From NCBI GenBank assembly GCA_025403435.1, contig CM046345.1, positions 15,108,160 to 15,172,159 of the forward strand: 64,000 nucleotides of DNA, read 5' to 3'. This document shows positions 1-11,077 of this stretch, piece after piece (the stretch's first letter is position 1; the number at the start of each line of letters is the position of its first letter). A model generated the notes under the pieces. It made no database searches and was not told the origin of the DNA. It saw nothing but the letters and a program-made list of their open reading frames with translations. The DNA comes from Artocarpus heterophyllus (Eukaryota > Streptophyta > Magnoliopsida > Rosales > Moraceae). Made by a program: the position numbers and the translations under genes.

Positions 1-30
1 ATAACGGGTGTCACAGCTCTACCCCCCTTA
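1..30 (-). promoter_or_regulatory. Polypurine tract and start of the 3' LTR
   Basis: On the minus strand positions 30-16 read TAAGGGGGGTAGAGC, a polypurine tract directly followed by TGTGACACCCGTTAT (15-1), identical to the start of the 5' LTR at 6219. The rest of the 3' LTR is left of the window. Confidence 0.82.
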
Positions 31-969
31 AAGAAATTTCGTCCTCGAAATTTCAATTCTAGCAATACTAGTAAAAATTTTGATTCCATTATGATTCCAA
101 TTCCGAGTCTAAACCGTTAATGTTGTTTGTCCTCCAAATTTAAGTTATCGTATCTCCACTTATTTACTTGCATAATAAATCTTACTCCTAAATCCCTCAA
201 TAAGAGTATTTCTGACAAGTTTCAACTTATAACACCGTGTAATAGTCTAAGAATCTGATCAGGCATACATATTGACCATACCATGATTCCAGTCCTTCAT
301 TGTCCATGGACTGTGATTTACAATCACATTTAAGGAGATTGCCAGAGAAATTTTATATACTTCATCTTTAGGTTCCTTTTCCTTTTTGAGTAAGGAAAAG
401 TCAAATATATTTGATTTCATACCTCAACTAATAAACTAAAACATAATCATAAAACATATATCACAAACACTTCTATTCAAAACCATACATTAAACTTATT
501 CATAGAGATATTAAACGGAATCTCAGAGTTGCAAACTACCCGACATATTTTTCATTAAACAGCTATCCTCATGACACAAACATTCAACCCAAATAATATA
601 CTCATATTTCATATGGAATATCCCCATAACTGACTCTGGTACTTCCACATAATATTAACAGAATATTACACATTACAAACATAATACGGATACGTTTCGA
701 GAGTACAAGGCACTCCGTATACCAGCTATCCATATCATGCATGCTTAGAGGATACAAAAACATCGATAAACAAAAGATCGGACCTTAAGAAGGATGCGTT
801 TCGAGAGCATCAAGTACTCCGTATCCAGCCATCCCGGCATTAGGCTCAATGAATCTAAAAGATTGAACAACGACGTACCACAAGAAACACAGAATACAAG
901 GCAAACGGTTATTCGTAACACACGAAATACGGACACACATGCCTACATGCCAAAGATAAAACAAAAAGA
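31..969. other. 3' untranslated part of the LOG-carrying element
   Basis: AT-rich element DNA between the LOG-like stop and the polypurine tract. Two diverged versions of a short motif are visible (TACGTTTCGAGAGTACAAGG near 691 and TGCGTTTCGAGAGCATCAAG near 796). I see no gene here. Confidence 0.5.
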
Positions 970-1659
970 TTACAAATGGAGATTCAAATCAATTGGCCGC
1001 TCCCGGCTTTCCCTTTCCCATTCAAGCTTGGATGTTGCAGTGTCGGATTCTGGATGTATGATTTGCATTTTATCTATCAATTCCTCAGCTGTTGAAGTAG
1101 TAACAAAGATTTGTCTCTCCGATTCTGTAGTGATGTTTTCTTCCACAGCGTAATCTAGAAATTTCAAAAGACCGTCATAAAAACCCTTTACGTTCAGCAG
1201 TCCCAAAGGTTTGGAATAAAAGCCCAACAATTGCCCACAAGCAACTATAAATATTTCCTCAAGAGTACCTAGACCACCAGGTAATGCTATAAAAGCATCA
1301 GAATTATAGATTATGTCTTTAAAATTTTTAGGGATACTCCTGACTCCTTCTCCCTTACCTATGGCTTCCTTACAAAGGTTTCCTTCAACTGGAATATGAG
1401 GCCAAATTTTTACATCAGTAGCGTCGCTAGACCTAGCTGCTAGTGCTATATTTACCATCATTTTTATACTACCACCCCCATAGATTATGTTAATCTTCTT
1501 GCGTGCTAGGACTTGCCCTAAGTGATTTGCAGCTTCTAAATAAGCTTTATCTTTTCCAAGGCTGGAACCACAAAAGACACAGACATTCTTTATTTTCTTC
1601 GTGGACTGGGAGGTAGACATATTTGGTTTATAGAAGTGGTTGTTTAATGTCTGCTCCAC
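970..1659 (-). CDS. LOG-family (cytokinin riboside 5'-monophosphate phosphoribohydrolase-like) protein inside an LTR element
   Basis: This 229-aa intact frame belongs to the LOG / lysine-decarboxylase-like Rossmann family, whose plant members release free cytokinin base from its nucleotide in the cytosol. Visible motifs are CVFCGSS (residues 27-33), YGGGS (60-64), SDAFIALPGGLGTLEE (120-135, the PGGxGTxxE signature) and KPLGLLNVKGFYD (150-162). The length matches the family. Met14 (MSTSQSTKK) is an equally plausible start. Plant LOG genes normally have several introns; this copy has none, so it was probably captured as cDNA. The segment that in active LOGs reads MHxRKxxM aligns here to IPKNFKDI (109-116), so the usual Arg and Lys are missing and ordinary catalysis is doubtful. 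It lies in sense with its host LTR element, between the unknown frame and the polypurine tract. Family assignment is firm; function is not. Confidence 0.82.
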   Translation of the reverse strand: MEQTLNNHFYKPNMSTSQSTKKIKNVCVFCGSSLGKDKAYLEAANHLGQVLARKKINIIYGGGSIKMMVNIALAARSSDATDVKIWPHIPVEGNLCKEAIGKGEGVRSIPKNFKDIIYNSDAFIALPGGLGTLEEIFIVACGQLLGFYSKPLGLLNVKGFYDGLLKFLDYAVEENITTESERQIFVTTSTAEELIDKMQIIHPESDTATSKLEWERESRERPIDLNLHL

Positions 1660-2265
1660 TTAGACTTCGGGTTCTATATGAGATTTTAAAGATGAGAAAT
1701 ATACAAGAAGGGCTAAAGAGATAGACGAGTAGGTAATGAAAAGGTAATCCAAAGATTTAAACAAAATCTTGTGCGGATAAGAAAGTAAGATAAGGTGATT
1801 GATAGTTTACAGAAAATCTGATTCACTTTTTGAAAAAGATTAGACTCTAATTGTATAACTTTTGACAATTGAGAACAATTCGACAAAAGACCCTCATGAC
1901 ACAACTGTAGACTTTTTGACAAATATACACCAAGTCTAGAAATTTAATATAAACGACAAATACTGTAGAACTTTTGAAATTTGAGACACAAATCTTGAAA
2001 TATCTAGATAAGCTTTTCAAAATTCAAACATATTACTGTACCGTATGTGACGTGTCTGATAAGATAATATATTTTATTATATATATATATTTAAGAAAAT
2101 CATAAATTAAATAAGATATTAACACTTACTGTATCAATCTAATAATCACAATTATTTCAAACACAAAAGCAAATATTCTGAGTAAAAGAAAAACACAAAC
2201 TGTTGAACATCAGCTAAAACTGCTTCAAATAAGTAAAGACTGAATAACCTTTATAGAGCGATGAC

Positions 2266-2787
2266 TTATTCCCCATCCAGTTTTCTTATGGCTTGGCAAA
2301 CAGGATCTAGAAATACCATATTCCTGAGGCGTTGTCTTTCTGTATAAAATTTAGGCCAGAGTTTAAAAATAGCTCCTTGAACATATCCACTAGGGTGACC
2401 GTGGAGAGGAGGATGAATGCTATCCAAGTTCTCCTTTGAAAGTCCATCCCTACAAAACCTTATTTTATCCTCTCTATTCGTAGACATATAACCAGGTGAA
2501 GTACATTTACCGTTACAATTTTGTCTTCCATATTTGTTACAAGTGACCACGATGGCACGAGCTCTTCTTTTCATTGCACTACGACTGGTACCTGTTCCTG
2601 GTAAACCGACATCTTGACTAAAGTCACTCGGACGGATCTTCCCCTCTATTAACATTCTCACATCACAAGGGATACCAAAACGCATAAGAATCCACAACCG
2701 AGTAATTCTAGCCTTGTATTTCTTTCTGAGAATCTTTTGGGAGAGTGATGGGAAATACTTTCTCAGGTGTTGGTACTTTGGGTCCAT
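2266..2787 (-). CDS. Unknown 173-aa basic protein, first frame of the LOG-carrying element
   Basis: An intact frame of 173 residues that starts at the ATG at 2787 and ends with TAA. I do not recognise the family. It is rich in Lys and Arg and has a Cys cluster at residues 83, 91 and 95 (pattern C-x7-C-x3-C), further Cys at 41, 112 and 164, and a His-rich stretch near 125-131 (HPPLHGHPSGY), so metal or nucleic-acid binding is possible but not shown. It is the first frame after the primer-binding site, in the position gag would hold, though it lacks the CCHC knuckle spacing of a nucleocapsid. It is followed about 600 bases later by the LOG-like frame on the same strand. It could be a diverged gag-like protein, a captured host fragment, or a chance survivor. 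The absence of any stop over 173 codons in AT-rich DNA argues for a real coding history. Confidence 0.55.
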   Translation of the reverse strand: MDPKYQHLRKYFPSLSQKILRKKYKARITRLWILMRFGIPCDVRMLIEGKIRPSDFSQDVGLPGTGTSRSAMKRRARAIVVTCNKYGRQNCNGKCTSPGYMSTNREDKIRFCRDGLSKENLDSIHPPLHGHPSGYVQGAIFKLWPKFYTERQRLRNMVFLDPVCQAIRKLDGE

Positions 2788-4227
2788 GATGAGATGAAAG
2801 AAGAGTAAATAGAAAGGAAAAATTAAGATAGTAAATTGCAGAATCCTAGAATTCCTTCTTCTTTTGGAGGAAAAGAAGAATTTTTAATGAGAAAGAAGAG
2901 GATTTGCGATTTAAAGAGAAAATAACAAATTAAGAGAGAAAAAGTGAACTCGGAGAAATAAGCTCCTATGCACAGTAAACGTATATGTAAACAATGATTA
3001 AACCACTGTATATGACACGTATAGAGACCACGTGAGAGAGACAGTGTGAATCAAACTGATTTAGGATTTGAACTAGGCCCAAATGTTCTTAGTTGAAAAT
3101 GATCAGGTTGTTTCGGCCTTAACACATTTAGAACGAGTTAAATAACAAACATAAAATTGAAAACCAATTCGTATGAATCTTAAACCCAATTCAAAGTCCA
3201 CTATAGATAAAGTTAACTATAAACAACAAATCTAATTTAACGACAACAAGGATCTTCCTGAATGATCCAACAACTCAAATAATTTTGTTTTAATCAAAAC
3301 TTTATTGAACAATACATACACCCATATGTTATTCATAATACTTAACATCTATCAATGGATTCATCATCATTACTACCAAGGGTTTAGAATGCGACTAACC
3401 TTGAAATCAATACGATTTACGTCTTTCAACGTAGACCATATCAACGAACAAAGACACTAGATGTTACTACTTAGGAACATCTACAATCTCCACAATTCTA
3501 CTTATACAATATATAATTTCCTCATATAACAAAACCTTAGGTAACCAAAAGATTCACTGATACACTTAAATACAATGTACGTAACAAAATATTCCAATTT
3601 TGAGATTCATGCATTCTAGACTTTACACAATCTCAACAGACCAAAAGTCTAACATTTATCTCTCTCAAGATTCAATACCATGATTCCCAACTTATATCAT
3701 ATTCCTCAAATAAATAGAACTTTCAAGAAAAGTTATTGACACTTATGTGCTCCATCGAATCCACACATAATCATTACTTAGGTTTGAATCAATTACGAAA
3801 AATTTGGCATATCTATGCCAAACTTTAAAATCAATAAATCAAGCCTTATATTTTTTTTTTATTGTTTTTCACGAGACAAAAGGCTCTTAAATCCTCGTAT
3901 CTACACGAATTTCTCATCGTTTATACGAATTAGATATGCTTATAGATCCTAATATTATACGAATCTCTCATAAGCATTCTACTTATAAACTCATTCCATA
4001 TAATTATCATTCCCTCATAACTATTAATACTTTCCTTCTATATAATTATTGTACTCATATAACCATAAGTATTTTCATTCTATGGCCTTTCCATGTTTCA
4101 TCCTTCTAGACTGTATAAATCAATGTGAAGGTTCATTTTGATGATGACAATGAAAATTCAGCTTCAAAACCATCTCAAAAATATATTTTTTAAAGTGGTG
4201 CTACACTCCCTAGGTTAACCGAACCTA
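2788..4227. other. Leader region of the LOG-carrying element
   Basis: About 1.4 kb between the primer-binding site and the first frame, AT-rich and without a supported coding region on either strand. It is the place where gag would begin in an autonomous element; no gag-like motif is seen. Confidence 0.5.
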
Positions 4228-4240
4228 GGCTCTGATCCCA
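4228..4240 (-). promoter_or_regulatory. Primer-binding site of the LOG-carrying element
   Basis: On the minus strand this reads TGGGATCAGAGCC, one base from the common plant initiator tRNA-Met primer site TGGTATCAGAGCC. It lies seven bases downstream of the LTR end, as expected for minus-strand DNA priming. It fixes the orientation of the element. Confidence 0.8.
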
Positions 4241-4247
4241 AAAATTC

Positions 4248-6219
4248 TGTAACGCCCCTATGTGGGGGTTAACAGTTTTTAATGAGATAAAATAAAAATA
4301 AATAATAAAAGTAAAACCTTAAAAATAAAATTTGCCCGGGACTTAAATGAAAACTCTCAACTCAAAAATAAAAATATAAACGATAAATAAACCACAGTTT
4401 TAATGTAGCACCTTAAATTTAATAATATAAACTGTTGTCATCATCATTTTAACCCTCAACACATTGTAATACAGTCACAGAAAGTAACAATTGATGCTTA
4501 CATTATCATGAAGAACATTCTCAACAATTGAAGCAGTCCCAATGTAATATAGCTACATCACTTCCTCAACTATATTTCTCGTAGCCACCTCACACTTAGT
4601 GAGTCCTGAAAAGATAAAAATATAAGGGTATGAGCAACACTATGCTCAGTAGAGAAAGTCATTACTCACCTTTAGGTTTTTATCATTACCACATTAAAAT
4701 CTGCATGGTTAATAAGTTACATCATATTCCAGATTATGAGGTTTATTATGATCACATCTTATGGATACCGTAGTTAATCATTACCAAGTGTCATAATTAC
4801 ACATTTATACAAATATTAACAATCATCATTGTTCCTAGGTATCCATGTTAAATTGAGTATCACTCAACTCATCGAAACCCAAATGGGCGCACTTGATCAC
4901 CCTATAAACATTCCAAGGGTGTTCCGGTGAGGGGACATCAAGCCCCGAGTCCTCACCAAATCGATTCCTGTACAGTGTGTTCTGGGACTTTCAACCCAAG
5001 GAAGCGTCATCGCCTTCCCCCTATTTTACCTTTTAGGGTATTCATGCCCAAGGACGTAACCGTCGCCCTCTTCATGTCTCACCATTTCTCTATATTAAAT
5101 CATTATTAATATAGTCAGTTTTCCTAACCATGCTTCTCAATTTATAACATGTGTCAATTCATTATGTTCCTCGCCGTACAATACAAGACGAGTCCATGTC
5201 ATAGTTTCATATGTGATACTCATATAATATCAGTTCAACATAGATATAGATATATTGCGGCAAAACAATCAATTTTAATTCTATAAAAACCTCACAAAAG
5301 ATGAGTAATAGAATCCCTACCTTTTAAGCTTATCAACAGTCTCTTAATCTTGGAATCAATTAACGTTAGCTCCATACTCCCTTGATCCTAAGGCGTGCAT
5401 AAGGACAATTAAAACTAAAGCACAACATACAACTACATTCATAAAATTTATTTTAATTTAATCTTAGAATTTCAAGAAATAACCACTGCCCATAGAGGTA
5501 TTATAAAGTTTAACAATATAAATTTTCTGTCTAGGGCATATACACTTAGACTTCATACATATGCTCCAAAATAGCAACAAACATATACTTAGGTTTAAGA
5601 ACGCAAATTTGAATAATCCTTTAGTATAAAAGAAAATTTATAAATGAAAGACTAAATTTGTTCATAAGATTCTAACCTCGGATTATGGTTAGTTGGAAGC
5701 TTGAAATGGCTTCAAACAGGTTCCTTTACTTCGGTATGACTGAAATTCTTACTCAAATGGAGGTGATGGTGGCTGATTTTTATGGCTGCCTTGAAGAAGT
5801 TCTCTAAGTATTTTGCTTCAGCAAAGAAATGAGAAGAAGAGTGTGGGAACCGTGGAAGAGAAAGGAAGAAAAGATGAAGTCTTTGAAGAGAAGTGATGGA
5901 AACAATTATAGAGGAGACATGTTGAAGCATGTCACGGAGGAAATAAAGAAAATGAGGGTCAAGAGTAGTTGGAAAAGATATCCTTATGTCTCATCTAAAG
6001 ACTTTAACACACATAATGCCAATATGACATTTTTGAGATTTATTAGAAGTTCTAAGGCTTTTTAGTAATCATACTAAATAAATATAGGAGAATTTTAGAA
6101 AACTTAAAAATAGATAAAAATAAATATTATAAAATAAATTTAAATGAAGCAATTTTTTTTATACATTAAAAATTAATTTAATTACCTCAATACCCGTTAG
6201 GAGAATAACGGGTGTCACA
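4248..6219 (-). repeat. 5' LTR of the LOG-carrying element
   Basis: This is a 1972-bp LTR, TG...CA bounded on the minus strand. Its outer tip contains a perfect 8-bp inverted repeat (ACCCGTTA / TAACGGGT, 6192-6212) just inside the terminus. The same tip, ATAACGGGTGTCACA, opens the window at 1-15. Short frames inside (4927-5109, 5712-6065) resemble nothing and are not called. Confidence is high for the two ends and lower for the claim that no further insertion sits inside. Confidence 0.8.
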
Positions 6220-6683
6220 ATTACGGAACCTAGTTGTTTCTAGATGGATCCTAGAGGGTTCTAGTGAGTTAATTTTCCATACATAATTGGAATGCCTTTA
6301 GCTTGATATTTGTATGGTTTTTTGAGAGTTTTGTTACCTTCTATGTGGTTTTCAACATTTATTTTTATTTGTGTGAAGATACGTTTAATTATATGTTTTT
6401 AGTGTAATTTAATGTTTTTCTATATTTTTAGGTGAGTTTTGAGTTTTCAATTAGTTTTGTGTTAAATAAGTATGTAAAAATATTTGATTAATTTTAATAA
6501 TTTTTTGTAAAATAATTAGTTTCTCTAGATTTACATATAACAAATTTTGGAAACTGGGTTAACAACGGAGGAAAAAGGTTAAAAAAAACTAGAAATCTGT
6601 GGTCAAATGTGCAATTTGCTGCAAAATAATTATGTGAGGCCTAATTTAGTGCAGCCTACATGCTAGTTCATGTGGAAAAAGAC
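6220..6683. other. Unannotated AT-rich spacer
   Basis: Flank between the LOG-carrying element and the next transposon. No coding region, terminal repeat or RNA gene could be supported here. Confidence 0.4.
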
Positions 6684-7250
6684 TAGGGCCGACAATTTTG
6701 GATACGGCACGATAACACGATATAAAAACAACATGAGATAAACGGGTTTGGACTGTACGTTTATTAATTAGGCCATAAATAGGTTGGCACGAATAATATA
6801 AAAATAAACGAGCTGGATTCATGCTAACACGTTTAATTAAACGCACCGTAAATGTGTCAACACAGCACGACACGACCTGCTCAAGTATAACACATTTAAA
6901 CTTAACAATAAAAATATTTGAAATATTTGTAATAGGTTAGTATTAATTAGATATTGTATTTTTTTAATTTTCTTTATTTGCTTTTTTTAATTTTTTCAAT
7001 TTTTTCAATTTTTAGTTAACTAGGTCATAAACGTGCCATATGCGTGTTATTATCGTATTAACCCATCACGGCCTGCTCAGTAATCGTGCTAATTGTGTCA
7101 TGCTGTGTTACGCATGCCATAGGAGGGTCATGTTCATGTTTGCATTTTTGACACATTTATTAATCGTGTCATGTTTGTGTTCGGCCTAAACGTGTCATGC
7201 TACAAACGTGCCGATACAAATATGATAAGAACTCAATTTTGCCAGCTCTA
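6684..7250. mobile_element. hAT-like non-autonomous DNA transposon
   Basis: The ends are imperfect inverted repeats: TAGGGCCGACAATTTTG on the left and, read inward from the right, TAGAGCTGGCAAAATTGA. Flanks AAAAAGAC (left) and GAGAAAAC (right) look like a decayed 8-bp duplication. The body holds repeated CACGACACG and CGTGTCATG motifs common in this kind of element and no transposase. It resembles in style the better-preserved copy at 17563-18258. The small frames at 6646-6873 and 7197-7379 are not genes. Confidence 0.6.
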
Positions 7251-7355
7251 GAGAAAACTGCCAAGTACTGTACGCATGGGGCCCAACCTATTTTGAAGCA
7301 AATATTGGATGTCATTCAATACCTCCAGACCCATTTGATTCCTTTGGATGTTATT

Positions 7356-7388
7356 TTGAGCGCTAGGGTTGTGGTGTAAGGATGCTTT
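7356..7388 (+). mobile_element. Left fragment of a SINE-like repeat split by a Copia element
   Basis: The sequence GCGCTAGGGTTGTGGTGTAAGG resembles a tRNA-type A box (TGGTGTAAGGA). It continues, after removal of the Copia element, into the B-box and poly(A)-bearing part at 16956-17114. A possible target duplication is TGGATGTTATT (7345-7355) versus TGGATTTCATT (17115-17125), 9 of 11 matching. Confidence 0.5.
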
Positions 7389-9490
7389 TGTTAGACGTGT
7401 ATGCCTTAAGGAGTAAAAATGTAATATGTATTTGGAGACATTTTTATCAATAAAAAATTTATTTATTATTTATATACCAAATCTTGTCCTTTTTACGTTC
7501 AAATTTGTTGAATGCAGTTAAGCAAATAATAGTTTGAGACTGTCGGTCTAAACCTTTAAGAATTAGGCATATGATGGACAAAATTTACGAAAGACACTAT
7601 TCTTAAGGTGACAGTCTAAATCATAAGATCCACATTCGAGGGAATAAAGTTGGATGCTTTATTCATGTAAAGATTGTTATGTTGTCTATATCCCGACTAG
7701 GAAATGGTTTGTCTTGACCATCGAAGGTGGACTCCAAGAATGGAAACATTGGCGCATTGTCATAGGTGACGATGTGTTGAATCGGAACATAAAGTGAATT
7801 GATTTGGATTAATAATTCTGTCTTAGCAATTCGATTCACTTTTGATAATCATTTGTATTGTATCTTAATCTTGAGATAAATAGTGAGCCCATTGTCTTTA
7901 CTTATGTCTTTTGATGTACCAAAGGGTGACACCCACATTTTAATAATGGTACGCATACCTGTACGCTGGAGGCATGACTCTTGATAGCGTAGACTTGTTG
8001 TTCATAGATATGGAATCTATAGCTCCTCTTTAGAAGTAGTGATATCCTCTTATATGCGTTATCCTGTAATTGAAAAATTAGAGCGCTCAACCATTTGGAT
8101 ACATAGGTGTAACCGAATGGTCTACAGTCTTTGGATGGTAAGTTTTTCGATGGTGAGATAATTGAACATAAGATAAAAAAAATAATCAAGAAGATAAGAT
8201 AGAACTTGTCCTTAAGCCGATTATGGATAATACTATAGGGATACGATATATTATGATATGCCATGGAGACTTAGCTATACGGGCTTCGTAATTCTATATA
8301 GTTCGAGAGTGCAGCTCCAAGCTTTTAGTGGAGTAATGTTGGAGCTGATAATTATAAAATGTATATCTAAGATATTGGGTTTCATAATTATCAGGAGCTT
8401 TTAGTGGAGTAGCGTTGGAGCTGATAATTATGAAATGTATATCTGAGATATTGGGTTTCATAATTATCGGGAGCTTGAACTATATAGGTCCATTTGGTCC
8501 TCTTTGCTAGCTTACAAAAATCCTATAACGAGACGACGTGTTTTTCCAATAATTGGTGACTTATGTCTGATTTATCAGATTGGTTGAAATTTGATAAAAT
8601 CAAATAATTCATGTCTGTTTATCAGTTGAATTAATTTTATGATAAAATTAATTCAAGATAAACTTGTTGAATTATTAGGATTAGATAATTCATGTCTGTT
8701 TATCGGTTGGGTTAATTTTGAATTAATTCAAGATAAACTTGTTGAATTATCAGGAATATTTATTTTCCTAGAGATTATCTAGATATGACTGTTTTAATCA
8801 GATAACTTTTCTATTGGGTTATTTGAATTAAAACCGAGGCTCTATTCGAAGAATCTCGGGTGGAAGATAAAGATTCGTAGTGATAAAAAGTAGTAAGTTT
8901 GGCAGGCCGATCTTTAACTTTGGCCTGCCGATGGGACATGTTTGGCAGGCCAATATGAAGGTTTGGCCTGCTGACCATGGGATTTTTTATCACGTGTTTT
9001 AGACGCAGATTTAATCAGATATTGATCTGCATTTGATTTTGATTCGAATTTTTGAGGCCTTATCTGATAAGGAATGACTCCTAGGCCCAACCTTTATAAA
9101 AGCAATGAGTCTCTTTATCATTTAGATCAATTGAGAGATTAAGAGTGAAACTCTACTGGTGAGATTTTGAAACTCCCTAAGAGCTCTTGTTCACAAATCA
9201 CGAACACTAGCTTTGGGTTCTCTTAATTGGTTGAATGAGAGTCACCAAGGAAAGGCTGAACGATGTGAGCTCACACTCACTCCGATCGTGGATGGAGAAT
9301 AGCAAAGAAGACCAGTTGGTTGAGGCTCTTCTAGGATGTTACTTCTCTTTATGGATTGCGGAAGTTTTTCGGCATTAAAAGGTTTGTAAGATCTGGTTAA
9401 TTTATGCATATAGCATGTCAAACTTGTGTTTTGAAGAATACTCTGATATAAATTTTTTTTAAAATTCTGCTGTGTATTATTTTTTCAACA
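7389..9490 (+). repeat. 5' LTR of the 7389-16950 Copia element
   Basis: This 2102-bp LTR pairs with 14931-16950. A TATA-like TTTATAAAAG at 9093 is kept in the other LTR near 16552 and is the probable U3 promoter. It is longer than its partner mostly because of a 76-bp tandem duplication (8320-8471). A GC-rich block at 8900-8980 repeats GGCAGGCC-type motifs in both orientations. Confidence 0.92.
8320..8471 (+). repeat. 76-bp tandem duplication within the 5' LTR
   Basis: Two adjacent copies (8320-8395 and 8396-8471) start AGCTTTTAGTGGAGTA and end near TTTCATAATTATC. The 3' LTR has only one copy (from about 15858), so the duplication arose after insertion or was present in only one LTR. Confidence 0.88.
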
Positions 9491-9492
9491 AT

Positions 9493-9510
9493 TAGTATCA
9501 GAGCCAGGTT
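9493..9510 (+). promoter_or_regulatory. Primer-binding site of the 7389-16950 Copia element
   Basis: TAGTATCAGAGCCAGGTT starts two bases after the LTR end and matches the initiator tRNA-Met primer site with one change near its start (TGG to TAG). Confidence 0.85.
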
Positions 9511-11077
9511 TTTACGTAAATTTATGAGTTTGTGATCATGCTATATGTATAAATTATGTGATCTTGATCTCTCCTATACTTGAATTAAGTTTTATAGAGA
9601 GTTGGCACTCTAAGGTTTCTATATATTTTTATGTTGTTATGGATTATATGGTGAATGCTTATTAATTAATTATGGTTGATTAAATTATTATTTAATTATT
9701 AATGAATTAATTAATTAATACCGGTTATGGTTCCTTAGAGGTTAGAATGTGTATCTAAGTTTTTTCATGTAATTAGATGGTAAACTATCATCTCCATCTA
9801 GAAATTATTATTTAATTTTTAATTTGTAAGAATTTTGTAATTAAATAATCATTTGGAGAAGGCAGATCTAAAAGACAAATGATAGAGCTCCAAAGTATTT
9901 CCTGAGTTTCTAATTTTATGTTTTTGAATTGTTGACAATAAAATTGATAAATTGCATTAGAAACTATATTTTCTAAAAATGGTGATCTCTGCTCTATCGG
10001 CATGCCAAACCCTCCAATTTGGTAGGCCGATGGTCGTAGGATCGGCAGGCTAGACATGAGGTTCAGCAGGCCAACAATGGGGCAAAAATCAGGAGGCTCT
10101 GGCGGGAAGCCAAATTTGAAATTATTTTTTTAGAAAATGTGCAGTTTTTGATACAGTTTTAATTTTATTTTTGAAACAATTCTGAGAAACATTAAATTTG
10201 GATATGACTGGAAATTTAGAGTATTCGATTCATATGGGATTGAAGACATGAAGATGGGCATTAAATAAAGAATGACACAGCTTGAGGATTCAAGGATGAA
10301 GAATCGATAAAATGTTTCAATTATTCTCTTGTAATATTTGTTTTCTATTCTCTAGGGTGGAGCTATAATATTACGATTATTTATTATTTTGCTTGTGGCT
10401 TTGCTTGATTGCTTTGCTTGTCTGTATTATAATATGATTTGCTATGTATATTAATAACATGCCATATAGAATAGGGAGTGCCGCTCAATTTAAAATTTTT
10501 CATGCATGCTTTTAAAATAAAACCTTGATTTCAAAAGATTGAGTGGGAGAAGGTTTTCAAAGAGAGGACCTGCAACCTCCATCGTTGGTCTATAGGTAGC
10601 ACATGGTGGTCCCGACCCCAAGGAAGGAATTTCATCATGTACCAGGTTGGATCTCTAAAAGGATAAGGTATTTTAGCATGGTTTATCGTTGATCACCCTA
10701 AGGTGACGATAATAAGACATGGATAAAATATTGAAACGATGGTTATACACTCATATTAATTTTATTACTAACTTCCCTAGGATCTCTGTTAATAAAATTA
10801 ATGGCCAAAAAATGATTATTAATATATGCGGGATCATACGGGTCCTGGATGGCATATATTAATCAGGAGGGGATCCGTGTTCCTAATTGAATTTGGCAAG
10901 TCTCCCCAAGGCAGCTTGCTAAATTCTAAGTTGGGAATTATCATTGTAAGGTTGTGATTTTTTTAAGGTTTTGACACGTAAACACATTTGTATGCTATGC
11001 ATGATTGTGTTATCTTACTAAGTTATTATACTATGTTTGCTTATGTTTGGTATATGATTCTTTATTGTAGTTTTAAA
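9511..11077 (+). other. Untranslated leader of the Copia element
   Basis: About 1.6 kb of AT-rich leader with no supported frame. Around 9990-10080 it repeats the GGCAGGC / GGCCGAT-type motif also present in the LTRs, in both orientations. Long leaders are common in Copia elements. Confidence 0.5.

Larger units (their letters stand above)
1..6219 (-). mobile_element. Non-autonomous LTR retrotransposon carrying a LOG-like gene (3' LTR cut by window edge)
   Basis: Read on the minus strand the parts are in the right order for an LTR element: a long terminal repeat at 6219-4248 that starts TGTGACACCC and ends GGGGCGTTACA, a primer-binding site like TGGGATCAGAGCC seven bases further on (4240-4228), an internal region, a purine tract at 30-16, and the first 15 bases of a second LTR that repeat positions 6205-6219. 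The internal region is about 4.2 kb. It has no gag, protease, integrase, reverse transcriptase or RNase H that I can recognise; it has two open frames (2787-2266 and 1659-970). I infer a non-autonomous element of the LARD type mobilised by a Gypsy-type relative; the class rests on LTR style, not on a polymerase. The candidate 5-bp target duplicate next to the 5' LTR is ATTAC (6220-6224); its partner is outside the window. Confidence 0.82.

Noticed and set aside
970..1659. LOG-like frame as an ordinary host LOG gene
   Set aside because: It is intronless, lacks the conserved Arg/Lys segment, and sits in sense between the primer site and polypurine tract of an LTR element.
5712..6065. Overlapping frames in the 5' LTR of the LOG-carrying element
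   Set aside because: They overlap on opposite strands within an LTR and resemble no protein.
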